Source: Channa striata (taxonomy: Eukaryota > Chordata > Actinopteri > Anabantiformes > Channidae). Taken from it: a DNA stretch of 64,000 nt. The position numbers and the translations under genes are program-made. Location of the stretch: assembly GCA_033026295.1 (NCBI GenBank), contig CM065173.1, forward strand, positions 434,001-498,000, given 5' to 3'. Positions 35,004 through 47,300 of this stretch are shown in pieces. The notes under the pieces were generated by a model that was given only the letters and a program-made list of their open reading frames with translations, did no database searches and was not told where the DNA came from. The stretch's first letter is position 1. Every line of letters begins with the position of its first letter.

Positions 35004-36183
35004 TACAGTGCCTTGCAGAACTAGAAAATTGGCACATACGTATGTATTCACTACCTTTGTTATGAAGTGCATAAAAAGCTCTGGTTCAACCAATTACCTT
35101 CAGAAGTCACTTAATTAGTGAAATGATGTCCACATGTGTGCAATCTAAATGTCACATGATCTATCATTACATATACACTATATGTAATTATGAAAGCCCC
35201 AGAGGCTGCAACACCTAAGCAGGAGGCATCACTAACCAAACACTGCCATGAAGACCAAGGAACTCTCCAAACAAGCGAGAGACAATATTATTGAGAAGTA
35301 CAAGTCAGGGTTAGGTTATAAAGAAATATCCAAATCTTTGTTGATCCCCAGGACCACCATCAAATCTGTCATAACCAAATGGAAAGAACATGGCGCAACA
35401 GCAAATTTGCCAAGAGACGACCGCCCACCAAAGCCCTCGGATTGGGCAAAGAGGGCATTAATCATAGAGGCAACACAGAGACCTAAGATAACCCTGGAGG
35501 AGCTGCAGTGTTCCACAGCAGAGACTAGAGTATCCGTACATAGGACGACAATAATTTGTACGTTCCATACAGTTGGGCTTTATGGCAGAGTGGCCAGGAG
35601 AAAGCCATTACTGTCAGCAAAAAAAAACAAAGGCATGTTTTGGGAGACTCCCAAGATATATGGAGGAAGGTGCTCTGGTCTGATGAGAATAAAATTGAAC
35701 TTTTTGGCCATCAAAGAAAAGGCTATGTCTGGCGCAAACCTAACACATCCCATCACCCTCCCTTCTCAACATGTCAATGTGTTGGAATGGCCTAGTAAAA
35801 GCCCAGACCTCAATCTAACAGAAAATCTGTGGTCACACTTAAAGCTAGCTGTTCACAAGCGTAAAACAACCAACCTAAAGGAGGTGGAAAAGTTTTGCAA
35901 GGAGGAAGGGGCAAAAGTCCCAGTGGTCTGGCAAGCTCACAGAGACGTATCCAAAGCTACTTGGAGCTGTGATTGCACGAAAAGGTGGCTGACTTTAGGA
36001 GGGATAATAGTTATGCAAATTTACCTTTTCTGTTATTTTGTCCTATTTTTGTTTGCTTCACAATACCAAAATAAAAACATCTTTAAAGTTGTGTTCATGT
36101 TCTGTAAATTATATGATGCAAATCCTCAAACAATCCAGGTTAATTCCAGGTTGTGAGGCACCAAAACAAGTCTTGGCGCTGTA
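35004..36183 (+). mobile_element. Tc1-like DNA transposon, decayed
   Basis: The left end CAGTGCCTTGCAGAAC and the right end GGCGCTG are flanked by TA (35004-35005 and 36182-36183), as for Tc1/mariner integration. The right inverted repeat is shortened, ending GCACCAAAACAAGTCTTGGCGCTG. One transposase gene lies inside. Confidence 0.8.
35248..36156 (+). pseudogene. Tc1-like transposase pseudogene
   Basis: The N-terminus (MKTKELSKQARDNIIEKYKS) has the paired helix-turn-helix DNA-binding fold typical of Tc1 transposases, with RTTIKSVITKWKEHG as the first recognition part. In the middle the frame is lost: the first catalytic region (VLWSDENKIELFG) is readable only in another frame at about 35668-35710. 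A deletion then joins to WPSKSPDLNLTENLW, the region of the last catalytic acidic residue. Residues after about 200 are partly out-of-frame read-through. The transposase cannot be active. Usual length is about 340 residues; this frame is 302. Confidence 0.82.
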
Positions 36184-37499
36184 TATATAAACATTAAGCT
36201 GAAGTTTAAATGTAGCAAAACACCAGATTCTGGTCGTTTATGTTAATGGAATAAATAATAACAAGAATAACAATCCACTTTTTCACATTCTGATGTAATA
36301 ATTTACTTATTTGCAGATATTTACACAGTCGCTTCTGTATTTTGCTGTGAAGGTAAAATGTGCATCTATCAAAACTGAAAATTAAACACTGTTTGGCCAA
36401 GTGACCTAGGTAACGTTCTTTTATTCTGCAGTGTTTGTAAAGATAATCGCATTGTCAAGAATTACCCAACAATGAACAATGATATCGCGTGACAATGTAA
36501 GGACATATAAGACTCATGACAAACCGACACCAAACATTAAATATCTTCTGTAGTTTCAATAAGTCTAAAAAAAGAATAAAGGGTGGTTTATCTAATACAT
36601 TAAATATAAAAAAACATATTTCCATAGTTTGTGTAGTGAGAGAACATTATGATGACTCGTTGTGTGCAGCTTTTCATGAATCCCACAGTAAAGTAGAACA
36701 TCATCACGTTATAAAGATATTACTCAAACTGTTCTTTTTCACATATGTTATATATCCCCTGACGCTGAGACACAGATTTGTGTTTTTGTAATATCCAGGT
36801 TTGATTAATGTGATGTCTTGCTGTCAGGTTTACCAGATTTGAGCATTATAAATCTGCAGATGGTCCAGAACACCAACACCCAGGATTCTAAGCCGCACTA
36901 GGAAGTTCAATTTCATTGCACCTATCTTTGCATTTTCCCTTCAGTGGCTTCAAAGTTTGGATCAGATTTTAAGGCTCTTCTGTTGACCTTCAAGAACTTA
37001 AAGGACCACCTCCATATTTCCTCTATAGAGAAATTTGCATTCATTCTGCTGCATCAATCCCCCAGGACAGTGGAGACTGACTGAATCTATGATAAAACCT
37101 ACGATTGCAGTGGGGTCACAGACTAAAACTAGTGTTTTCTGGTTTTCGCTGTTACTAGCTCATTATGCGGCGGAGAGCAATGCAATCTAGTTGTAGGATA
37201 TGACCATTTTCAGCCACAACAGATAATACTGCCATTGTTCCCTGTTTTCTCTGGACATAGACAATCTATTTAAAATATTTCTGCACGTTTCAGCTCAAAC
37301 AATCTCAAACTTTTATAAAACAACTATCACTTTGAATGGCCTGGCATCAGCATATCTGTCAGGCCAGTTGAATTACTATGTTTTAACAACATAGAGTTGG
37401 ATGATAGTTCTAGCTGTAAGCATTTAGGACTAAATGCTAATAATAATAAATCCACCATAGGGATGGACAAGGCTTCCTGCTGCATGTGATCCTGACAAG
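36184..37499. other. Unassigned intergenic DNA
   Basis: No gene or repeat family recognised. Contains short AT-rich low-complexity tracts. Confidence 0.45.
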
Positions 37500-37780
37500 T
37501 TTACAAAGTGAAGGCTACACCCAGACACACACACCTGTGATCAGTCCTCTTACTATAATCAGCCATTTGCTTCTACCGAATGCACAAGGACAATAGTAAG
37601 ACACTGATACAGATCCACCATGTTACCTACACAGGAATCTGAGCCTTTAAAAAGTTCAACTGTGGGCCAATCTTTATACTCACAGATTATAGAGACTCAA
37701 TGTGTACCGGAGGTGTTTGACAAGTAATTGTTGGTTCCTATTGTTTCTTCTATGCATTCATGAGTAATCCTATACAACAG
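37500..37780. repeat. Duplicated upstream segment, copy 3
   Basis: Third copy of the segment at 6955 and 32735, with ATGCACAAGGACAATAGTAA and GTTCAACTGTGGGCCAA. Similarity to copy 1 continues through CCTATTGTTT and ATGAGTAATCC, past the point where copy 2 is cut by the L2 LINE. It lies about 2.2 kb before gene B. Confidence 0.7.
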
Positions 37781-38049
37781 AAGAAATAAAAGCTGTTTGT
37801 GGGACTGTCCACATAAAAGTCAGATCCTGTCAGCTCTGAACTTCATTTGCATTTATCAAGGGATCAGTTCCTGTGTTTAAAGGCCTTTGAATGGTACAAA
37901 TTTATATCTTAATACCGAATTTGAACATTAAACGCAGTTTTTAGTCACTGTGATTGTCCCTTCTGTAAAGGCTGTTTGAAGGGATCTCTTTCTAAGAGAT
38001 ATTCTCCACAATCCTCAGACCTGGTTCAGGTTTTATGAGCTGATTGGAT

Positions 38050-38200
38050 TTTGACAGTCAAAGGTAAAAAATGACTGTGACCTCACATCCATGCTATTTT
38101 CATCAGCATGATGTCCAACTTGGAGTGAATTTTATTATGCCTGGCACATGTGTCCACATGGATTCTTGGATGAATAGATTAGAATATGAGTCTGGAGAGA
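38050..38200. repeat. Dispersed teleost repeat fragment, unclassified
   Basis: Contains ATGACTGTGACCTCACATCC and TGGCACATGTGTCCACATGG next to GATTCTTGGATGAATAGATT. This phrase order is common in unclassified fish repeats. No coding content. Confidence 0.45.
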
Positions 38201-38344
38201 CATGCTTTGACACTGCAACTAGATTGGTTTGTGGAAGCATCCAACCAGGATGTGATGATTCTAGGTAAAGATACAAATGAGAGTAAATGAGATGTAAGAT
38301 CATTTGGGGCCTGTAGCAGTAAGGCTTTACAGATACATAAGATA

Positions 38345-39600
38345 GATGTACACTAATGTTAAGCAGGGCTGTCTGGCACAACCGCTGCCACATTTGTTCC
38401 AGTCTGACCATTTTTCCCTGCTACTTGAAGAGGGGAAAACCGCCCTCAGATCTGGAAATCAGGCTCACTACAGAATGGCCCTATCTAACCTGAAGAAAGG
38501 CATCAAAGAGGCCAAACTAGAGCAGGAGGATTGAGGACCACTTTCAAATTAAAAAAGGTAGACAGGTGTGGAAGGGAGTCCAGCACCTGATCAATTTTAG
38601 TACCAGCCCCTGGGCTTTTGAAGGTGACACAATGCTAACAGAAAAACTCAACCTCTTCTTTGCCCGTTTTGAAGATCAGAGGAAGCCCTGGCTACAGCAC
38701 TCCATGATGCACTGTCCCACTTGGAGCGACAGGGGAACTACGCCCGGATGCTCTTCGTGAACTAAAACTTGCTGTTTAACACCATTCCCCCCTGCAAATT
38801 GATGGAGAAGCTTGAGGACTTGGTGTGTCCATTCTCCTCCTGTATGTAGACTAACAGCTTCCTCTTAAACGCAGTCAGAGGGTTAGAGTGGGCCGACACA
38901 CATCTCTGGCCCTCAGTCTCAGCACCGGCTTCCCACAAGGCTGTGTGCTGAGCCCCCTGATCTACACTCTCTACACCCTCAACACCATTGTGAAGTTTGC
39001 AGATGAAACCACAGTGGTGGGACTGATCTCTGGAGGGGCGGCTTATAGGGATGAGGTGGAGCAGCTGTAAGGATGATGTAAGGAGAACGACTTGCTCCTC
39101 AACACCACAAAGACTAAGAAGTTGATCATCGACTACAGGACATTTCTTCGCTCTTTATCAGTGGAGACTGTGAGAAGAGAGTAGCTGACTTCTGGTAACT
39201 GGGAGTTCAGATAAAGGAGGGTCTGACCTGAGCTGCTGAAAAAGGCCTAGCAGAGACTCAGGGTTTCACATGGTGCTGAGAAAGAACAATGTCACTAAGA
39301 GACTCCTGGTGACCTTCTACTAGTTCTCAATAGAGAGCATTCTAACACTGCCTTGGAGTATGGTTCACCAGCTGTACAGTGGCTCAGAGAAAAGCGCTCC
39401 AGAGGGTGATAAACACTGCCCAGAAGATCGTCGGCTTCCCTCTTCCAACACTGGAAGACTTACACAGTTCCTGCTGTATCAGGAAAGCTCAAAACATCCT
39501 TAAGGACCTATCACACCCCGAACAATATCTGTTTGAACTGTTACATTCAGGACAGCGATACAGACAGATCAGATCCTGGACAAATATCCAACAGCCATAA
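38345..39600 (+). mobile_element. Rex1/CR1-like LINE fragment
   Basis: Degraded reverse-transcriptase words in order: RQVWKGVQHL (about 38560), NLFFARFE (about 38650), then STGFPQGCVLSPLIYTLYT (38930-38985), IVKFADETTVVGLISGG (38985-39040, FADD changed to FADE) and KALQRVINTAQKIVGFPLP to QNILKDLSHPEQYLFELLHS (39390-39545). Several frameshifts and stops separate them. The motifs fit the fish Rex1/Babar group of CR1-like LINEs; the clade is moderately sure. It is inactive. Confidence 0.6.
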
Positions 39601-39734
39601 GTGCCCTAAATAACCAAAAAACACTGTTTACATGGAAACATGCAATAATAAGGGATATGTGATGGAAAACTGAATTTATAATTTTAATCTGATGTTCAAA
39701 TGAGCAAATCTTAGAGCAGGCTGTGTATTCACCA

Positions 39735-39964
39735 GTGTGAAACATGACTTGGTTTAGTGAAATACGAGCACATAATGTTGTTGTCTTGGTTGTCAAAGAG
39801 GCAGAATCTGAGCTGATTTAGTGAAACAATAATAAATAAGAATACGAAAAAGGTTTGAATGGTCCATTGTTTTTCAGAAAAGCAGAGAGAGGTGGTTTTG
39901 AAAGGAGGACAACAGAAGAAAGTATTTATACCATGTCAGATGTGATGATTTGGGACTCGCAGCG
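39735..39964 (+). promoter_or_regulatory. Gene B proximal promoter with TATA box
   Basis: TATTTATA at 39923-39930, 42 bp before the ATG, the same spacing as in gene A. The flanking block GTCAGATGTGATGATTTGGG is identical between the genes, and similarity extends about 230 bp upstream. Confidence 0.65.
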
Positions 39965-41336
39965 ATGGCTTCCTACAAAGTGATGTGTGCGCTGGCTCTG
40001 CTGACTCTGTTGACACCAGGTAAGAAGCGTCCTCACTGTCCACACCTGAACCATCACGTTTCACATCTGCTTACTGCTGTGTGAGGGCAAAAACACGGAG
40101 GAAGTGAAATATTTTCATTAAAGTATCGCAGGTAAATCCCTGTAGTCTGGCACAAACTGTCTTTCTTTTTTAAATTAAAATTTACAGCAGCTTCATCTGA
40201 ATCTTTTTTATATCCTCCTGAGACCCAGCACTAACAAGTGAATTTAGCCGTAGTCTCCATTTTGCCATTTGTCATTGGCCGGGATGTCTTTTATTGGGAA
40301 CACCAGAAATTAGTAGAGAAGCTCAATTGAGTCAAAAGATATTTAATCCAATATACACTGAATTAATAGGCTGGGTCTCGGGAGGATAGGGCACTGGCAT
40401 TTAGTTAAATACCCTGTGGTCTTTCACAGAAAAATAAAAGAAATTAAGGAGGGAACTACAAGCATGTTGTTGCACAAAGGGATATTGTGTGATATGTTAA
40501 ACCTTGAAGATAGAAATGTTTCTAGACGGCGAAAACATTTAACTTAATTCAATAATTAAGTATTGGAAAAGAAATGTGAATATGGATGTAAGAACAAATC
40601 TTACTATATGAAGTGGAAATGTAATGTGAAAAGAAAATGTGTATTTTAAGTTTCCTCATTTATCAGCAGTTACATGTATCAGTAAAAAGCAGCTGGTCCA
40701 GAGGTGCAGAGAGTGCCAGTTACAGTTTTTTTTAAAAAGAAATACACTCAGGTCATTGTGAATATCTGAATCCTCTGTTAAACTATTAACTCGGACAGCA
40801 CTTGCTTATAAAGAATTGACAGTTATTTTAGTTTTGTATTTAGTTCCCCTCAGCTCACAGTTTATGTTTCCAAATCACTTTTATACAAAAAAGAATGACA
40901 AAAATAACAACCCTAACAATTACTCGCATCCTTTTCTTGGTTTTCCTCAAAACCATCTAATTTTTATCAGTCAACAGCATACAAGTACACTATTGTAGTG
41001 AATTCAGAGTACTTACTTACGCTCAAATCACGGCTCATTAATAAAGCCATATGTAGACATGCTTCCTTTGCTTAGCCTTGAAACAGAATATATGTACACA
41101 CATTTATAAGCACCACGTGTGTGAACCACATGAAGTTGTTGTACTTGGTAAAGTGGATGATAAACTGATAATTTTGGGAGAAACTGGAAATTATTTTGAA
41201 CTGTGATAATTCTGAGATATATTGTGTTTATAAGAGATCCGAGATCCGTACAGAAAATGAAAATGCTTTACAAAATACATTTAAAAAAACGTTTTTTATT
41301 TCTTTAATTTTTCAGAGTGTTGGTCACAGCTGAATG
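39965..41336 (+). CDS. Gene B exons 1-2: signal peptide
   Basis: Exon 1 (39965-40019) encodes MASYKVMCALALLTLLTP, one residue different from gene A. Exon 2 (41316-41336, 21 nt) encodes ECWSQLN. The microexon is flanked by TTTTTCAG and GTAAGTGAG. Confidence 0.85.
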
Positions 41337-41345
41337 GTAAGTGAG

Positions 41346-41378
<33 letters not shown>

Positions 41379-44300
41379 CTTAAGTCCTTTGCTTCTGTTG
41401 TGACTTTAAAAATTGTTTTTTAGACTTTTGTTGGATAAAACAACTTTAACATTGTCGTATTAGTGTTTTCTGTTTAACCTTGACCGTGACATTCAGGCTG
41501 CAGGTGAGAAACACTGCCAGCGGAATGTCACATGACATGACCGTGCAGCTCACAGCAATGATGTGACCACATTCCTGCTCACTTTTGTCTCTATCTCAGT
41601 TTGTGGTAATCCAGTGTATAACAACAAGATTATCGGGGGACAGGATGCCATTCCAGGCAGCTGGCCCTGGCAGGCTGGTCTATACAAGAGTGGGAGTCTC
41701 TTCTGTGGAGGATCCCTCATTAGTAGTCAATGGGTGCTGACAGCTGCTCACTGCTTCCCACGGTGGGTAAATCGGATAAAAACAACACGCTAACATGTAA
41801 ATGTGGACACACATTTGCTACCTTCGACCTCATTGAACATTCCTCTGTGTCTTGACCCACCACCTCCAGTTTTTTGAATGGACTCCATTATAAGCTCCAG
41901 GGGTTAACTTAGTTTAAATCGATGTGCAGTATGTGCTCGGCTTAAATTATAAGAATAGGTAAGACTGAGGTGACACGAAACAATCTCTACACAAATGACA
42001 ATGGATAGATATGCTTTTAAATCGTGTTTGAACTTATTTGTTTCTCTTTTGACCTCAGCACCACTACAACTGGTCTGGTTGTCTACCTGGGTCGCCAGAG
42101 TTTAGCAACAGCAAGTCCCAACGAAGTATCCCGGACAGTAGCACAGGTCATCAAACATGCCAGCTACAACGCCAATACAATGAACAACGACATCACCCTC
42201 CTGAAACTCTCCTCTGCGGTGACTTTTACCAACTACATTATGCCCGTCTGCGTGGCAGCCACAGGCAGCACCTTCCACAGTGGCACCAATGTCTGGATCA
42301 CTGGCTGGGGCACTACTGAGGATGGAAGTGAGTAGTAAAGCACCTTGACCACATTTATTATAAAAGCAATAATGGGGCAATGACATTTCCTCGGAAATGA
42401 AAAATAGATCTTTGTGGAACGCAAAGCAGTAACTTACAGTTTGCACAGATACCTTGATCATAATCTGTCCAGAAAATGTTACGCGTACATGTTTACATTC
42501 AACACATTACACTGTGGATATTTGAGGTCTTTTTAATAGTTGGATGTGTTAAAACACACAAATGTTATTCTCTGATGATCCTATGTATTTATTAGAATCC
42601 AATTAGAAAATGTAGGACATATCTCCACGGTATTACAATCAAAAATGTTAGGAAAAATCAGATTGTATAAACTGACGTGATTCAGAGAGGAGTCAGAGAG
42701 GTGGAAAAATGAGTTGCAGCCTTCAGTGAAACACGTCATATCTCTGTCATGGTTTAGTGCTGCGTTCTGTCAGTGGTGTTGGTGACATTGTTCAGATTAA
42801 TTGAGTTGAATGCTGAAATGCACAGACAGGTTTTGAGTCGTCACGCTGTTCCTTCTGGAAATGATTTAGCAAATTGGTGAGATGTAAAAATGAAAATGTG
42901 AGGACCTAAATTAGAGTCCTGAGGCACTCCAAATTTTAGGTAGATGTGCTATTATTTTATGAAACCCAGTGTGTTCTTCTAGATAAATGTAAGGTTAATT
43001 TAAAAGTAAAATTCTTCTGAACTTCTGCATCTGTGTGTTTCAGTATCCATATGAATTAGTGAAATTGTGTGTCTCTTTAGACCTGGCAAGCAACCTAAGG
43101 GAGGCTGAGGTGCCAATTGTGGGGAACAAACAGTGTAACTGTGACTATGGATTCATAAAAATCCTAGACAACATGATGTGTGCTGGGATTCGTGCTGGAG
43201 GGAAGGACACCTGTCAGGTGAGTATTCATATGTATTTTCTATGTATATCCATATGTCTTCACCTGTTTATATCTGACATTATTTACTGCAGTTTCCTTCT
43301 CCATAATGTCTGTCTTCTTAAAGGGGGACTCTGGTGGTCCAATGGTGGTCAAACAGAACGGTCGCTGGGTCCAGGCAGGAATTACCAGTTTTGGAATAGG
43401 TTGTGCTTTGGCTAAAATACCAGGAGTCTACACCAGAGTGTCCCAGTACCAGTCCTGGATCAACACCCAGATCACCAGCAACCAGCCGGGCTTCGTCACC
43501 TTCACATCCAGTGGGACAGACAGTGACCTCAACAACACGTGTCCAACAGTGTCTCCAATTGTGGCTCTCCCTGCACAACCCTCAGCCCAACGTAATATCC
43601 TATCACATTCAGGGTTGTCAACAGAGTGTAATCGTAGAAATATACACACACTGGCTACTGTATTGTTCTCTTTGTTATTTGCTGTCTATCGTTCTTTAGT
43701 GTGCGGTAAATCTGTAATCAACCCCAGGATTGCTGGAGGACAGGAGACCATTCAAGGTTACTGGCCCTGGCAGGCCATTGTGGCCGGTAGTGCATCTATC
43801 TGTGGAGGGTCCCTCATTAACAATCAGTGGGTGCTGACTGCTGCTCACTGCTCCCCAAGGTCAGCCGTTTCAAAATCCATAATTCCCTGAGAAGTTTAGG
43901 AACTAGTGCTGTAAGTGGCAGGAGAGAAAGAGTCAGTATTCCAATACTGTTTTAAATGAAAATGTGACAACAACCCTTTTTCTTATCCTTGATTTACATC
44001 TACAAAATATCAAAATCCCATTTTATAAAAAAATGAGACTTTTATAAACTGGAATAAAAACATAATGATTTGATTTGATGATTAATTTGTTTATTTTTCA
44101 CTGAGCAACGTCTTTGTATTTTCTAAATATTAAAAAAAATCTGAGTTTGTTGTCTGCAACAGGGAACAGAAAAAGTCTTTTCCTCACAGTAGTGGAGCAG
44201 GTAAGGGTAGATGCTGCCGCTGCCCTGGGCCCAGTTCAGGCACAGTCTGTTACTGGAAATGCAGTTTTGTGCAGTTCAGGCCTTGAGAGGGAATTTACGC

Positions 44301-47300
44301 AAGGCTCCCTGAGCGAGACTCATAACATGTGTATGCTAGTCGAGTGAAATTTCTCGCCAGACTCTCAACCCTCACCTTACAAAGATAAGAACACAGTTGC
44401 TGGTGAAGAGAGAAGGATGGTGTTATATCGCACCACATATAGTTTGCGAGTATCTTCATCCACGTCAGTGTTTTTGGAACTGTACTTTTTACGTAGGCTA
44501 CAGTGGATTCTATTTTTGCTGGATTGGATTCAAAATGCTGCTCTTGGATTTTTTTTTTTCACAGTTGTTTCTGGTCTTTTTTTGTGGGTTGAAGTGGTTT
44601 GACTGTGGATGTAAAACTAGGGTTGGCTGCCCTGGTAGTATACTCACATGTAGTTTACTCAAAAATACGCCTGCACAAACATACGTAGTTCATACTAAAT
44701 TACCAAACTATAAGAATTACTGTAAACACACAAAGTTGGGACATCCTCTTGAGCAGATTTTAAATATTTTTGCACTGTACTGTTTCTTTCCCACAGTGCC
44801 GACATAAAAAATATGTTAGTGATTCTGGGTCGCTACAGATTATTACTTTCAACCGCCTCTGAGATTGCTCTGACAGTAACACAGATCATCAATCACCCCG
44901 ACTATGTGGCCAGCACAGCTGATAACAACATCTCCCTCCTGAAACTCTCCTCTGTGGTGACTTTCACCAACTACATTCTGCCCGTGTGCCTGGCAGCCTC
45001 AGACAGCACCTACTACAGTGGTACCAGCACCTGGGTCACTGGGTGGGGAGGCCTTGGAAGTGAAGAAGGTGAGTCGTACGCCCACTGGAACAGACTTTGC
45101 CTCAGAGAAAGAATGAAATGAAAGAAGAAAAATTTTTAATGGAAAATGAGAATCTTCAGCTCAGTTGGTAACAAAATCATTCAGTAGTAGTTTGTAGAGA
45201 TCATAATCTGTACAAATCTACAGAATACACCACATGCAATAAACGCTCACTGATTACTAAGCTGACGCTACCACCAATAACAAACCAAACATCCACCTCA
45301 CCATAACATACAGTACAAAATCAGCAGACTAAGATTAGGAAATGGCGGAAAATCTGTTGCATCGACAAGCACTTGTTTAAATCCTTACTTGCTTGTCCTG
45401 TAAAGTATTTTTAATTCTGTAATTAAATGGAATCTTTAGGTTTTGTTCCTGTCCCATATGACCTAAGGGAGGTTGAAGTTCCAGTTGTGGGTAACAGACA
45501 GTGTAACTGTGACTATGGAGTGGGAACAATCACAGACAACATGATGTGTGCTGGATCACCTGCTGAAGGGAAGGGCTTCTGTCAGGTGATCGCTTTTAAA
45601 TAAATGTCATGTTGCTGTTTCACTTTTTGCAGGTTCTCTTTACTAAACATTTCTGTCCTTAAAGGGGGATAATGGTGGCCCACTAGTGAGCAAACAGAAC
45701 AGTCGCTGGATCTTAGGGGGGGTCACGTTTTATGGAAGTGGTTGTACTTACCCAAATCTGCCAGGAATCCTCACCAAAGTGTCCAAGTACCAGTCCTGGA
45801 TTAGCAGCCAGATCACCAGTGACCCACCAGGCTTTGTCACCTTCACATCCAATGGGACTGACAGTGACCTCTATGTGAACTGTCCAGGTCTGCCACCAGG
45901 TCCAACCACCGTCCCTCCCACCACGCTTCTTACAACAACCCTCCCTCCAACCACCCAGCCTTCAGCCACTGTCCCTCCAACCACCCAGCCTCCAACCACT
46001 CTCCTTACAACGACCCTCCCTCCACCCACCCAGCCTTCAACCACCGTCCCTCCAACCACCCTCCTTACAACCACCGTTCCTCCAACCACTCTCCTTACAA
46101 CAATCCTCCCTCCAACCACCCTCATTACAACGACCCTCCCTCCAACCACTCAGCCCCCAACCACACTCCTTATAATGACTCTCCCTCCAACAACCCAGCC
46201 TCCAACCACCGAGCCTCCAACCACTCTCCTTACAACAACCCTCCCTCCAACCACCATACCTACAACGACCCTCCCTTTAACCATCCAGCCTCCAACAACC
46301 CTCCCTTCAACCACTCAGCCTCCAACCACCCTCCCTTCAACCACCATCCCTACAACAACCCCCCCTCCAACCACCCAGCCTCCAACCACCCTCTTTACAA
46401 CAACTCTCCCTCCAACCACCAAGCCTCCCACCACCGTCCCTACAACCACACTTTCTTCAACCACCCTCCGTACAACCACCCTGGCCCCAACCACCCTACG
46501 TCCAGCAACCCTCCGTCCAACCACCCTGGCCCCAACTACCCTCCGTCCAACCACCCTTCCTGTTACAAGCCTTCGTCCAACTACCCTCCATGCAGTCACA
46601 ACCCGCCCAACCACTCTGCCTCCAGGTACTCTCCGTCCAGCCAGTCTCCCTTCAGGCACCCAGCCTTCACCAAGCACAGCTAAATGTGAGTTTTGTTATG
46701 TCCTGGTGACAAAGATCAAATCAAAGTGTGCCATATTTTTTATCACAGTGTAAAACCTAGATACATTTTATATCATATTGTGGCTGTTGGGTAAAGTTGC
46801 ACTCTAGTTACACTGAGTGACACACTAAAATAATTCTTTCCTTCAAAGCATTTAAGTCATAATTGTGGATTTCGTATTTTTTCATGAATTGTACAAACAT
46901 GCTTTGTCCACATACGTATTTAAAAACTCAAGACTTTTGTGACGGTGCTGTCCTGTACATTTTCAGTTAAAAAAAATACCAGAATGTGTTCAGAATCTTT
47001 GTAAATGTACAATTAAATAAATGTATGTGAGTTTGTGTAACTACATGACGTAAATATACACAGTTTTACAAAAAATATCTGTGTTTTTTCCCAGTAGCTG
47101 TGGTCTGTGGCCAGGCACTGCTGAATTCTCGTAGTCTGGCAGGAAACTCTACTACAGCTGGTGAGTGGCCGTGGATGGCGAGCCTACAGAAGAATGGAAG
47201 TCATGTGTGTGGTGGGACTCTGGTGGCCATGGATTCTATACTGAGCAATGCTGACTGTTTTGCAAAGTGAGACACTTGTAGTCGTGTTTTGGTTGGAATA

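Noticed and set aside
44397..44807. 136-codon plus-strand open frame in gene B intron 7
   Set aside because: No homologous frame in gene A intron 7, low-complexity hydrophobic sequence and no motif.
45871..46677. Two minus-strand open frames rich in VVGGRVV/RRVVGG in gene B exon 10
   Set aside because: They are the antisense shadow of the Pro/Thr coding repeat; no start context or independent support.
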